Notes under the pieces: generated by a model
Databases searched by the model: none
Seen by the model: only the letters and a program-made list of their open reading frames with translations
Told to the model about the DNA's origin: nothing
Shown: positions 9,631-18,786 of the stretch, piece by piece
Layout: every line of letters begins with the position of its first letter
Numbering within the stretch: position 1 is the stretch's first letter
Assembly: GCF_020537505.1 (NCBI RefSeq)
Contig: NZ_JAJBMO010000002.1
Span: 62,001 to 126,000 of the forward strand
DNA: 64,000 nt
From: Blautia glucerasea
GTDB taxonomy: Bacteria; Bacillota; Clostridia; Lachnospirales; Lachnospiraceae
Reading direction: 5' to 3'
Made by a program: the position numbers and the translations under genes

Positions 9631-12426
9631 TTAGAAGTTTGCCAGTGCAATATCCAGCATCTGTGCTTCCTCTGGTTTGATTTCTCCTGCGAATGTTTTC
9701 GCGACATCTCTAAGCGAAAGTCCATATGCAATATCCGGAATCATATCCACTTCCATCATTTGAGAAAGAAACGCGCGAATATCCGGATGGTTCAGCAGTT
9801 CTTCCATTGTCGAATCTATGCTGTATTTCCTCTTTAAAGGCTGTGACGCCTCATAAGCGACTTCATATTCTCCGGCTTTCACACGGCAAATTCCGTTTTC
9901 TACATCTTCAAACAGTGGGTTTTCTTTATCTTCATATACAGATTCCGGCGCAAGTGGAAGAACCACTTCTGCCCTTCCGCCAAACGGAACTGTAACAGTG
10001 ACAGTGATTTTATTATCCCCTAATATCTCCCAACCGCACTGATAGCATCCGCATGCTGAATCATAAACCGCTTTTACATATCCCAGTCCGCGATTCACTT
10101 TCGGGCTGATCCGCATCACCCGGCCTCCCGGACTCTGTTCCGTCACATCAATCCCGGCCGCATGGCAGAAGATCCATTCCAGTACGGCGCCATATGAATA
10201 ATGATTCAGGCTGTTCATTCCCGTGCTGGAGACATGGCCGTTCTCATCCAGTGAATTCCAACGCTCCCACACGGTCGTTGCCCCCAGCTTCACTTCATAA
10301 AGCCAACCCGGATATTCTTCGTTCAAAAGCAGCCGGTACGCCGCATCCGTCATCCCGTGGTCTGTCAGCACGTTGCACAGAAGCGGCGTACCCACAAACC
10401 CGGTATTCAGTTTATTTTTGTTGTCCCGGAGGAGTTTTTTCATCATCTGCTTTGTCAGTTCTTCATTTTCAGACAGATGATACTTCAGCGCAAGGATAAG
10501 CCCTGTCTGCGTCTTCACCGCACATCTTCCTGTGGAAGTAAAATATTCTTCTTTCACTGCCCGCCACTGACGGTCTGCGATTTCCTGATATTCCTGTCTC
10601 GTTTCTTCCAGTCCAAGCACGTCCGCCGCCTTTGCGACTGTCTGGGCGCTTGCCGCATAGTAGATATCCGCGATATATGCTTCATCGGTCGCCCCGTACA
10701 CACTGTTCGCGGCAGCGCCTGTACGGTCGAGAGCCAGCCAGTCTCCATAATGGAAGATCTGTCTCCATCCGTGATGATCTCCGTCAATCCTGCGAATATA
10801 ATCAACCCATGCCTTCATGCTCTCAATCTGGCTTTCCAGGATTGTTTTGTCCCCGCTGAACAGATATACGTTCCACGGAATGATACACGCAGCGTCTCCC
10901 CATGCGCAGGAACATTTTGTCGGTCCGAATGTGGGGACAATCTCCGGAACCATTCCGTCCGCCAGAAGCTGTTCCTGATACATGTCATATAAATATTTCC
11001 GGTAAAACGCGTAGGTATCAGCCAGATAGCTTGCAGTCGCAGAAAATACCTGTGTATCCCCTGTCCAGCCCATTCTCTCATCTCTTTGCGGGCAGTCTGT
11101 AGGCACATCCAGGAAGTTTCCTTTCATCCCCCATTCGATATTGGAGATCAATTTGTTCACAAGATCATTCCCTGTCTCGATTGCCCCGATGCTCTCATAA
11201 TCGCTGTAAAGAACAAGCGCCGTGAAATCCTCACATGAAAGATCCCTAATCCCGGTCACTTTCACATATCGATAGCCATAGTATGTAAAATGAGGTGTAA
11301 TCACCTTTTCTGTACCATCAGAAACATAAATGTACTCCGAAAGTGCAGTTCTTAAATTCTCGTTATAGAAACATCCGTCCTGAAGCACCTCTCCCGTCTG
11401 AATCCTGATAGTTGTCCCCGCCGGCTCATGTACACGCAGTCGGAAGATCCCTGCGATCTCCTGCCCCAGATCAAATACATCTTCTCCAGCAGGCGTATGG
11501 ATCAGTTCTGCCGGCTTCATCTCCTCCTGTACCTTAACCGGAAGAGATAACCGTTCCATAAGCCGGCCTTTCGGAACCTTTGCGATCCGCGCAGGAGACT
11601 CCTCTACCGGTGGCAGCGTATCATCTCTTCTCTCACCGTCATAGATATTGGAAAACCACAAATTGCTTCTTGTAACTGACCAGGTTTCATCAGAACTGAT
11701 TACATCTTTCGTTCCGTCTTTGTACTCTATGTGAATCTCCGCAATCAGCTTCCACTCGTCACCGTAATATGCTTCCCGCTCCGGATCATTGAAACCGAAC
11801 CTGCCTTTATACCAGCCGTTTCCGAGAAGAACAGACAGCACACCGCCTTGTTCTGCCTGTTTCGTGATGTCATACGTCTGATACTGGATCCACTGGTCAT
11901 AATTATTGCAGTACGGAGTCAGATACTCATCACCGATTTTCTCCGGATTTTCTTTATTTTCCCCGAGAAAATATGCCTCATACAATCCCAGGCCGCAAAT
12001 GTACAGTCTTGCGCTTTTCACTTCTTTTGCCGGACGAATTCTCTTTGAGAAAATCGGATGCCGTTCCTGACTGCTGTCACAGGTAATCCATCTTCCAGTC
12101 CATGGTTCATCCATTTTGGCAGTCTCAAAAAACTGTACATCTGATTCGATTACTTCCTCTACATCTGTTGTCACAATGACCTTCCAGTAATATCTTGTAT
12201 ACGGCTGTATTTCAAATTCTACTCTTGTAGAGAGGCTGTCCAACTCTGTTTCACCTGTATCGTAACAGATATCTGTAAAGGTTTTGTTCTTGCTGATTAC
12301 AATCCTTGCATATTTCTGTTCCTGTCCTCTGCATCCTTTCACTTTCCATGAAAATACCAACGGTTTCAGATAAAACCCTAAAGGGTTTGTGATATGATTT
12401 GTTTTTGCTGCATAAATCTTTCCCAT
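9631..12426 (-). CDS. GH78 alpha-L-rhamnosidase with C-terminal helical tail (931 aa)
   Basis: Family blocks are in the usual order: beta-sandwich modules to about residue 410 (LYICGLGLYEAYFLG, LLGNGWYKGRFGF), then DCPQRDERMGWTGD at 444-457 with the general-acid Glu, CSCAWGDAACIIPW, and LGATTVWERW for the second catalytic Glu. A cytoplasmic location is inferred because no signal peptide is seen. The last 65 residues (from about YSIDSTMEELLNHPDI) are not part of the usual GH78 fold. They resemble the tails of both GH3 proteins of this locus. An AAGGAG site precedes the ATG at 12426. The gene is 24 nt after the GPH importer upstream. Together with the GH3 enzymes it would strip rhamnose-glucose units such as rutinose or neohesperidose; that substrate is an inference. 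Confidence 0.95.
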   Translation of the reverse strand: MGKIYAAKTNHITNPLGFYLKPLVFSWKVKGCRGQEQKYARIVISKNKTFTDICYDTGETELDSLSTRVEFEIQPYTRYYWKVIVTTDVEEVIESDVQFFETAKMDEPWTGRWITCDSSQERHPIFSKRIRPAKEVKSARLYICGLGLYEAYFLGENKENPEKIGDEYLTPYCNNYDQWIQYQTYDITKQAEQGGVLSVLLGNGWYKGRFGFNDPEREAYYGDEWKLIAEIHIEYKDGTKDVISSDETWSVTRSNLWFSNIYDGERRDDTLPPVEESPARIAKVPKGRLMERLSLPVKVQEEMKPAELIHTPAGEDVFDLGQEIAGIFRLRVHEPAGTTIRIQTGEVLQDGCFYNENLRTALSEYIYVSDGTEKVITPHFTYYGYRYVKVTGIRDLSCEDFTALVLYSDYESIGAIETGNDLVNKLISNIEWGMKGNFLDVPTDCPQRDERMGWTGDTQVFSATASYLADTYAFYRKYLYDMYQEQLLADGMVPEIVPTFGPTKCSCAWGDAACIIPWNVYLFSGDKTILESQIESMKAWVDYIRRIDGDHHGWRQIFHYGDWLALDRTGAAANSVYGATDEAYIADIYYAASAQTVAKAADVLGLEETRQEYQEIADRQWRAVKEEYFTSTGRCAVKTQTGLILALKYHLSENEELTKQMMKKLLRDNKNKLNTGFVGTPLLCNVLTDHGMTDAAYRLLLNEEYPGWLYEVKLGATTVWERWNSLDENGHVSSTGMNSLNHYSYGAVLEWIFCHAAGIDVTEQSPGGRVMRISPKVNRGLGYVKAVYDSACGCYQCGWEILGDNKITVTVTVPFGGRAEVVLPLAPESVYEDKENPLFEDVENGICRVKAGEYEVAYEASQPLKRKYSIDSTMEELLNHPDIRAFLSQMMEVDMIPDIAYGLSLRDVAKTFAGEIKPEEAQMLDIALANF

Positions 12427-12450
12427 GCTGATACTCCTTCTCTATCATTC

Positions 12451-13803
12451 TTATTCACTTATACCCGCTTTTGACCGTTTCTCCCTCATCAGACATATCT
12501 GCTCATTCAATTTTTCCTTGGTAATAGGATAACCTTTTGAGAAGATCACAATGGCCACCACATTTACGATTGCCGGCAATATTAGCACACAGAGGACGAT
12601 CATATTAATCACATCGTCATTCTGTACTGCCGCCTTACTGTCAAATCCTGCTAACTGCAGCAGATACCCCGGAATCGCACCACCGATTCCCATTGCACAC
12701 TTGGAGACAAAGCTGGAAAGAGATGCGACAGCACCTTCTGCCCTAATTCCCATAGACACTTCGATATAATCTGTATTATCTGCCTGTATTCCATAATTAA
12801 GAGGTGCTGCAAAGCCGGCTCCTATTCCTGCAATCAATACAGAGACAATAAGAAGGGGAATGCTCCTCACATCCAACAGACGGATGATTGGTGTCAGTCC
12901 TGCAAGTGCAAGTCCAATCGCATACATTTTCTTCTTTCCAAACCTTCCAATCAGATTACCAATGACCATTGTAGCCGGAAAAACAGTAACACATGTAATA
13001 AGCGTAATAATAGACGCCAACGTCAGATCTTCAAAAATATATGTATAAAAGTATGTATTTGCTGCATTCACGATATTGCTTCCAATCGAATATAACAGTA
13101 CAGCAAGGAATGTAATGTACACCGGCTTCTGACTGAGAATCTTGAATAATTCTTTTACAGAATAGCTGTTCTCCATCTGTGGTTTTACACGTTCTTTTAC
13201 TCCCATGGTTCCTATAATAGAGAAGAAAAAAATCACTGCTGTCATGATCAGAACAAGATTAATATATCCCTGTTTGTTAGAAGTATCTCCAAGAATAAGT
13301 GGAGCTGCCACACCGATTACAAGCGCCCCGATCACGTATGCAAGCCCTTTGATTGAACTTAAGCTGTTCCTTTCTTTCATATCTTCTGTCATAACCGGCA
13401 GAAGACTGTTCAGCGAAATATCCATGACTGGGAACAACACACCAAGCAGAATATACGATACATATGCGATTGCCAGTTTCCCCGATGTTGATAACATAGG
13501 TCCAAACCAAAGTAGAAGGAAATTGGCGCTACACAGAATTGTTCCCAGAATCAATGTTGGTCGGAAATGTCCCATCTTTCTGGTCGGAAGATGGTCGATC
13601 ATAAATCCAACTAACGGATCGTTAATGGCATCTAGAAAGCGTGCGATCAGGAACAGTGTCGCACATGCAGCAGGACTCAAGCCGCATATATTGGTATAAA
13701 AAATTAGTAAATATCCGTTGATCAGTGTCATAACCGGAATGTTTCCAAAGTTTGCCATTGCAAATGACAGCTTTTCTCTCATTTTTATCTTATCTTGATT
13801 CAT
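12451..13803 (-). CDS. GPH-family glycoside symporter
   Basis: 450 residues, 12 hydrophobic segments, with the family loop NDPLVGFMIDHLP and the cytosolic motif NRFG-like LIGRFGKKKMYAI. It is the intact close paralogue of the frameshifted importer at 8275-9616. The genes around it predict import of rhamnosylated or glucosylated plant glycosides. The start at 13803 lies inside a 44-bp tandem duplication, which places a 15-residue reading frame (13847-13800) ahead of it, overlapping the start as ATGA. Translation of this gene may therefore depend on the upstream frame. The GH3 stop at 13857 is only 53 nt upstream. Confidence 0.92.
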   Translation of the reverse strand: MNQDKIKMREKLSFAMANFGNIPVMTLINGYLLIFYTNICGLSPAACATLFLIARFLDAINDPLVGFMIDHLPTRKMGHFRPTLILGTILCSANFLLLWFGPMLSTSGKLAIAYVSYILLGVLFPVMDISLNSLLPVMTEDMKERNSLSSIKGLAYVIGALVIGVAAPLILGDTSNKQGYINLVLIMTAVIFFFSIIGTMGVKERVKPQMENSYSVKELFKILSQKPVYITFLAVLLYSIGSNIVNAANTYFYTYIFEDLTLASIITLITCVTVFPATMVIGNLIGRFGKKKMYAIGLALAGLTPIIRLLDVRSIPLLIVSVLIAGIGAGFAAPLNYGIQADNTDYIEVSMGIRAEGAVASLSSFVSKCAMGIGGAIPGYLLQLAGFDSKAAVQNDDVINMIVLCVLILPAIVNVVAIVIFSKGYPITKEKLNEQICLMREKRSKAGISE

Positions 13804-13860
13804 ATTTTATTCTCACTTTCTCTCATTTTTATCTTATCTTGATTCATATTTTATTCTCAC
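13773..13860. repeat. 44-bp tandem duplication across the importer start codon
   Basis: Positions 13773-13816 are repeated exactly at 13817-13860, and the match runs on for 4 more bases. The unit contains the importer start codon, the first codons after it, and the leader region after the GH3 stop. Because 44 is not a multiple of 3, the second copy (upstream for transcription) carries its own ATG at 13847 with the same ribosome site and encodes 15 residues beginning MNQDKIKMRE, ending in a TGA that overlaps the importer ATG. Confidence 0.95.
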
Positions 13861-16121
13861 TTTCCCTCTTCTGCACACAGAGCATTTAACTCCACGATCA
13901 TCTGCTCGATCGCTTCGCCCGGAATAACGCTTAAAAATGATTTCAGCGGCATCTGCGCAATAATTTCCGGAGTCACAAGCTGTACCTCCCCATCTTCTTT
14001 CTTAGGTTCTTCTCCCTGTGATATTCCCTCAAGATACTCCATCATTTTCCCTGCTGTCTTCGGGTGGTTCATCAATTCCCCCATTGTAGTGGTCATATCC
14101 ACAGTGAACGGCAGCAGCACATCAGTGGTAAATGTAAGTTCTGCAGCCTCTCTGATCTCATCGCTGGCATGCCCGATCTGGATCTCATATGTACCTGACG
14201 GAGTATACCAGTCGTGAATCTTTGTCTCGTAGTAAGCAAAATCTCTCGCGCAAAGCTCCATTGTAACAGTCTTCTTCTCACCCGGATTCAGAAATACTTT
14301 CGCAAACCCTTTTAGTTCTTTCACTGCTCTTGGCACTGTACTGTTTTTGCCGCTGACATAGAGCTGAACCACTTCACTTCCTGGTCTCTTTCCTATATTC
14401 TCCACATCAATGCTCACCTTCAGAATATCTCCATCTTTCATTTCCGCAGAAGAGAGTTTCATATTGCTGTAGCTGAATTCCGTATATGACAGTCCATGGC
14501 CGAATGCCCAGCGCACCGGTACTTTCTTCGCATCATAGTAACGGTATCCGACAAAGATATCTTCTCCATAGAGAACAGTCCTGCCGTCTCCAGGGAAATT
14601 CAGGTAACTCGGATTGTCTTCCAGACGATATGGGAACGACTCCGCCAGACGTCCTCCCGGATTTGCCTCCCCAAATAACAACCGGTCGCTGGCCTCCCCA
14701 ATGCCTTCTCCTCCCAGATACATCTCCAGAATGGCATTTACAGACTCCGCCCATGGAGTTTCTACGGGGCTTCCATTATGAAGAACCACAACCACATTCT
14801 TCTGTATCTCTGCCACAGCCTCTATGAGACGGTTCTGGCACTTTGGTAGTTCCATGGAATTTCTGTCATATCCTTCCGACTCAAAACTGTCTGGAAGTCC
14901 GGCAAAAATTACAACCGCATCTGCACCTGCTGCTGCTTCACACGCCTGTTTCAGCTCCTCTTCTGTCATCTCGTCACGCTCTGACGAGAAGCCTTTCACG
15001 TACTCCACTGCCCTGCCTTTTCTCACCGCAGTTTCCAGAGCCGACACTACGCTGTCCGTATTGATGTGACTCGATCCCCCGCCCTGGTATCGCGGTTTCT
15101 TTGCAAATTCCCCGATATAGACTACTTTCTGTTCTTTTTTCAGCGGCAGCACTCCCCTGTTTTCCAGAAGTACGGCACACTCTGTTTCGATATCTGCCGC
15201 TGCTTTGTGATCCTTTTCCCTGTCAAATACAGTCTCCGCTTTCCTGTTATCTGTGTAGGAGAAGACTACTTTCAGTATGCGTTCCACCGTTCTGTCAAGA
15301 ATTTCTTCCTCCAGTTCTCCATTCTCCACTGCCTGAATAATCTTTCTTGTATTATATCCTCCTGATCCCGGCATCTCCAAGTCAAGACCGGCTTTCAGTC
15401 CTTTCACCCGGTCATTTACAGCTCCCCAGTCACTGACCACATATCCTTCAAATCCCCACTCATCCCGCAGGATATCTGTCAGAAGTTTCTTATTCTCTGA
15501 AGAAAATACTCCGTTGATCTTATTGTAGCTGCACATCACAGTCTTTGGCTGCGCTTTCTTCACCGCCTCCTCAAAAGCCGGCAGATAAATTTCCCGGAAA
15601 GCCCGTTCCGATACTTCCGACGATATCTGCATACGGTCTGTTTCCTGATTATTCGCGGCGAAGTGTTTCATACTGGTTCCGATGCCTTTCGACTGTACGC
15701 CCCGGATATATGCAGACGCCATCTTTCCTGTCAGATATGGATCTTCGGACATATATTCAAAATTCCTTCCGCAGAGAGGACTGCGTTTGATATTAACTGC
15801 AGGGCCGAGGAGCATGCTCACGTTCTCAGCCTGACACTCGTCCCCAAGGATCTGTCCCATACGTTCCATCAGTTCCACGTCAAAGCTGGATGCCGTGGCG
15901 CAGGCTGCCGGAAAGCAGACTGCATTCACACTTTTATTCAGGCCGAGATGATCTGCCGTTCCTTCCTGTTTGCGCAGACCGTGCGGGCCGTCTGTCATCA
16001 TAACGGAAGGAATCCCTAACCTTTCGATCCCCATTGTGTTCCAGAAATCCGCTCCCGAACAAAGTTCTGCCTTTTCCTCCAGTGTCATCTGTCTGATCAA
16101 TTCTTTCAGGTTTCTGCTCAT
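13857..16121 (-). CDS. GH3 beta-glucosidase, cytoplasmic (754 aa)
   Basis: Hydrolyses terminal non-reducing beta-D-glucose with retention. The N-terminal TIM-barrel shows [37 protein letters not shown] and [11 protein letters not shown], where Asp231 is the nucleophile. The alpha/beta sandwich domain follows with GGGSSHIN and [18 protein letters not shown], the region of the acid/base Glu, then an Fn3-like domain (GSEVVQLYVSGK). The last ~80 residues form a tail beginning VDMTTTMGELMNHPKTA that recurs in the other GH3 and in one GH78. No signal peptide is visible. It is the second gene of the unit, 35 nt after the esterase. Intact copy of the broken gene at 946-3200. Xylosidase or arabinosidase side activity cannot be excluded from sequence. 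Confidence 0.95.
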   Translation of the reverse strand: MSRNLKELIRQMTLEEKAELCSGADFWNTMGIERLGIPSVMMTDGPHGLRKQEGTADHLGLNKSVNAVCFPAACATASSFDVELMERMGQILGDECQAENVSMLLGPAVNIKRSPLCGRNFEYMSEDPYLTGKMASAYIRGVQSKGIGTSMKHFAANNQETDRMQISSEVSERAFREIYLPAFEEAVKKAQPKTVMCSYNKINGVFSSENKKLLTDILRDEWGFEGYVVSDWGAVNDRVKGLKAGLDLEMPGSGGYNTRKIIQAVENGELEEEILDRTVERILKVVFSYTDNRKAETVFDREKDHKAAADIETECAVLLENRGVLPLKKEQKVVYIGEFAKKPRYQGGGSSHINTDSVVSALETAVRKGRAVEYVKGFSSERDEMTEEELKQACEAAAGADAVVIFAGLPDSFESEGYDRNSMELPKCQNRLIEAVAEIQKNVVVVLHNGSPVETPWAESVNAILEMYLGGEGIGEASDRLLFGEANPGGRLAESFPYRLEDNPSYLNFPGDGRTVLYGEDIFVGYRYYDAKKVPVRWAFGHGLSYTEFSYSNMKLSSAEMKDGDILKVSIDVENIGKRPGSEVVQLYVSGKNSTVPRAVKELKGFAKVFLNPGEKKTVTMELCARDFAYYETKIHDWYTPSGTYEIQIGHASDEIREAAELTFTTDVLLPFTVDMTTTMGELMNHPKTAGKMMEYLEGISQGEEPKKEDGEVQLVTPEIIAQMPLKSFLSVIPGEAIEQMIVELNALCAEEGK

Positions 16122-16156
16122 TATGAAATCCTCCTTAAATAAATTCTTATCTGTTC

Positions 16157-17248
16157 CTATCTGTGGGCTTCCCAGAAGATGACTGCTTCCTGAAGCCAGT
16201 TTTTCACTTTTGTTTCATTTCCTATTCCAAATCCATGTCCCAGTCCGTCAACGATTCTGACCGACACATTTTCTTTGCCCAGTACCTTCTCTAATTCCGG
16301 CAGTTTATCTTCCACATTTGCAAAACCGAACTCATCATCCCGCCCTACGATAGAAAATACCGCCAGTCCCTTGTCCTCCGGCAAAGCTTTGATATCCCAG
16401 TCCAGACCATACATAGGGAAGATCACCTTCGGTCTTGGCAGATGATTCTTGTGGCAGCAGTCCTCATAATTGGCAAATGAATACGCCGTGGTCATAAGTC
16501 CTCCTGCTGAAAAACCAAAGATGGCATAATCATCCATGTTTACAGAAAACTGTTTTTGATGCTCCGTCAGATATCGGATCACTTGTGTCAGTTCCCTCGC
16601 GGCAGCCTGTCCCTGCTTTACCTGTTCTGTCTCACCCAGCTGTCTGCCGACCGGATAACTTACGACGAAAACAGAATATCCCATTTTATGCAGCTTCATC
16701 GCCACAGGATACCCCTCGCAATCAGTTACATTACTGATAAATCCGCCTCCCGGAACTACAATGGCAAGTGGTTTTCCCTGTTGTCCCTGATAAAACATTC
16801 CCGTCAGATGTGACCTGTACGGATGACTATTCACTGCTTCCGCAGGATACAGATCCGGCACCAGCCTTGCCTGACCTTTCTCAACAAGTCCGGTTAGATA
16901 ATTGAAAGATTCCAAGGCTGCATCCAATTGTTCCTCACGACCCTGCGCCTTTAAAAAATCCTTATACTTTACAGGCGCAATAGCTTTCAGCACGTTGTCC
17001 TCCACATTGAAAAACATATGTTTAAAACCGCCGAATACCGGATGCTGCATGAAAAATCCAACTTTGTCCTCCCCCGTTCCCGGACGGAAATGTCCGTTTT
17101 CATCGTAATAGCTGCTTTCCTTTATTTTTGGAAATCCGCAGATGCCAAGAAGTGCCGGTAAAAACATGGCACTTTTTTTGTAGACATATAATGTCGCACC
17201 GATTACAAATAATAAAACAATCACCACTACTGCAAAAAATATCTTCAT
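16157..17248 (-). CDS. membrane-anchored alpha/beta-hydrolase (esterase)
   Basis: 363 residues. Residues 1-30 include a hydrophobic anchor (VVIVLLFVIGATLYVY). The oxyanion region reads VVPGGGFISN, like the HGGG of acetylesterases, the nucleophile elbow is FGFSAGG (G-x-S-x-G), and the His is in DGLGHGFGIG near the end. This matches the BD-FAE/acetyl-esterase group, which removes acetyl or feruloyl groups from plant polysaccharides and glycosides. It is the first gene of the long rhamnosidase unit, directly behind the AraC operator and divergent from the regulator. With the SGNH enzyme it gives two surface deacylases to the locus. The exact ester is not known. Confidence 0.82.
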   Translation of the reverse strand: MKIFFAVVVIVLLFVIGATLYVYKKSAMFLPALLGICGFPKIKESSYYDENGHFRPGTGEDKVGFFMQHPVFGGFKHMFFNVEDNVLKAIAPVKYKDFLKAQGREEQLDAALESFNYLTGLVEKGQARLVPDLYPAEAVNSHPYRSHLTGMFYQGQQGKPLAIVVPGGGFISNVTDCEGYPVAMKLHKMGYSVFVVSYPVGRQLGETEQVKQGQAAARELTQVIRYLTEHQKQFSVNMDDYAIFGFSAGGLMTTAYSFANYEDCCHKNHLPRPKVIFPMYGLDWDIKALPEDKGLAVFSIVGRDDEFGFANVEDKLPELEKVLGKENVSVRIVDGLGHGFGIGNETKVKNWLQEAVIFWEAHR

Positions 17249-17284
17249 CCTAACCTATGCCTCCTTTTCTTACTGATATCTTAC

Positions 17285-17346
17285 ATTATACAGACTAAAA
17301 TTACATCAACGAAACATAAGTGATTTACCGACCAAACTTAATAAAT
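17285..17346 (-). promoter_or_regulatory. divergent promoter region with AraC-type operator
   Basis: A TATAAT -10 on the minus strand lies at 17285-17290, 37 nt before the esterase start. The operator-like block 17304-17346 matches 4658-4700 at 35 of 43 positions. It lies between esterase and the AraC gene, so the same site could also control the regulator. Confidence 0.75.
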
Positions 17347-17462
17347 ATCCGAGATTACTCTGTACACCTTTGCCCCCAATATGGTATATTTTAGACAGGT
17401 TAAATAAACTGCTGATGACTATAATCACAGTTCATTCATATCTTGAAAAGGAGAGAATATAT

Positions 17463-18500
17463 ATGATGACATTATCTGCATTGAATCAATTTCTGAAGCA
17501 GCACACTCCCGAAGAAACCCAGCGTCTGAACGGTGTAAAGAAAGATTATTCACAATTTCCTGTTGCCAGAGGTAAGTTTGATACACCCTGTTACCGTTTT
17601 GATACGAACCTTGAAGATCTGCGTTCTTTATTTCTTTCAAAGAAAGTTCTTCCGAGTTATTACAACTTCGCTGTTGTAAAACAGGATCGTTTTGAAAACG
17701 TACCTCTGCATATCCATGAGTGGCTGGAATTGAGTTATATTTATTCTGGCGCCTGCACAATGACGATAAATAAGACTACATTCAGGCTAAAATCCGGGCA
17801 GATGGTTCTGATCAGCCAGAATGCACCTCATTCTGTCAAAAGATGTTCAGAAAATGATATTATCATCAATTTTCTGCTGACGCGCGAATATCTGAACGGT
17901 ACTTTTTTTGAACGCCTGTCTCAGGATAATTACCTTACACACTTTTTCATTGAGGCTCTGAACACCACGATGCAGGAAAGCAGGTATATTGTCTTTTCCC
18001 CGGAACAAAAACAAAACCGGCTGGCAGATCTTACCAACCAGTTTCTCTGTGAATTTTATTCTCCGTCCGTAACATCCGGGCCTTTTTTAGACAGTCTTTT
18101 TACACTGATCACCTGTGAGATGATCAATCTGTTCCAGCACGGTATGGTTCTGGATCACTCCTCAGTGGATCAGATTTATACCATACTCCGATATATCGAA
18201 ACAAACTTTGCGGACTGTACCCTTTCTTCTACAGCTGAGTTTTTTAATATGCACCCAAACTATCTCTCTTCCTACATACGCCAGCATACCGGAACCACTT
18301 ACAAAGAGCTGGTCCAGACACAGCGGCTTTCTCAGGCGACAAAACTGTTAAGGAGCACCGCACTTTCCACAAATGATATCAGCCTTGCCGTCGGATATCA
18401 GAATACCAGCTTTTTCTTTCAGCTATTCCGCAAGAAATACGGATGTACGCCTATGGAATATCGAAACATGCTTCATGCTTCTGATACGCCAAATATGTGA
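17463..18500 (+). CDS. AraC-family regulator of the rhamnoside/glucoside locus
   Basis: About 345 residues when started at the ATG at 17463, behind AAAAGGAGAG; the frame runs 31 codons further upstream without a ribosome site. The N-terminal cupin-like sensing domain contains VPLHIHEWLELSYIYSGACTM and the C-terminal half has the two-helix-turn-helix AraC domain (FFNMHPNYLSSYIRQHTGTTYKELVQ, then DISLAVGYQNTSFFFQLFRKKYGCTPMEYR). It diverges from the esterase-led operon. As an AraC protein it probably activates transcription when a sugar or glycoside is bound. The paired operator upstream of 17248 and 4600 is the expected target. Confidence 0.93.
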   Translation: MMTLSALNQFLKQHTPEETQRLNGVKKDYSQFPVARGKFDTPCYRFDTNLEDLRSLFLSKKVLPSYYNFAVVKQDRFENVPLHIHEWLELSYIYSGACTMTINKTTFRLKSGQMVLISQNAPHSVKRCSENDIIINFLLTREYLNGTFFERLSQDNYLTHFFIEALNTTMQESRYIVFSPEQKQNRLADLTNQFLCEFYSPSVTSGPFLDSLFTLITCEMINLFQHGMVLDHSSVDQIYTILRYIETNFADCTLSSTAEFFNMHPNYLSSYIRQHTGTTYKELVQTQRLSQATKLLRSTALSTNDISLAVGYQNTSFFFQLFRKKYGCTPMEYRNMLHASDTPNM

Positions 18501-18737
18501 TATGTGGCATAATTGGCACCTCCGATGGTTCAATTGTACCATAATAGGAATATGTATTAAAATAGTTTGTTATCTAAAGTGGATTATACTAGTATACCAT
18601 AAACATACTATTTTTAGAAAGAAATGTCCTATTTCATCCGTAAATAGATTGCAACTTTTTAAATCAGTTAAATTTGACCCTATTAAACCAATCATAAGCC
18701 CTATTTTATAGCAGTTTGGAGTCTTGATTGGTTAAAT

Positions 18738-18780
18738 AATCGGTTTAAGCAGAGTAAATCAAACCAATCTTAAACCGATT
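18738..18780. terminator. 12-bp inverted repeat between convergent genes
   Basis: AATCGGTTTAAG (18738-18749) and CTTAAACCGATT (18769-18780) are perfect complements with a 19-nt loop, and TTTT follows on the plus side. It lies between the AraC gene (+) and the macrodomain remnant (-), so it may terminate either. The rest of 18501-18737 shows no gene. A second pair, AACCAATCA/TGATTGGTT, lies just before it. Confidence 0.5.
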
Positions 18781-18786
18781 AATCTT

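Noticed and set aside
10357..10992. Long plus-strand open frame (211 codons) opposite the GH78 gene
   Set aside because: Composition follows the codon pattern of the antisense strand of a strongly supported GH78 gene, with no ribosome site and no family resemblance.
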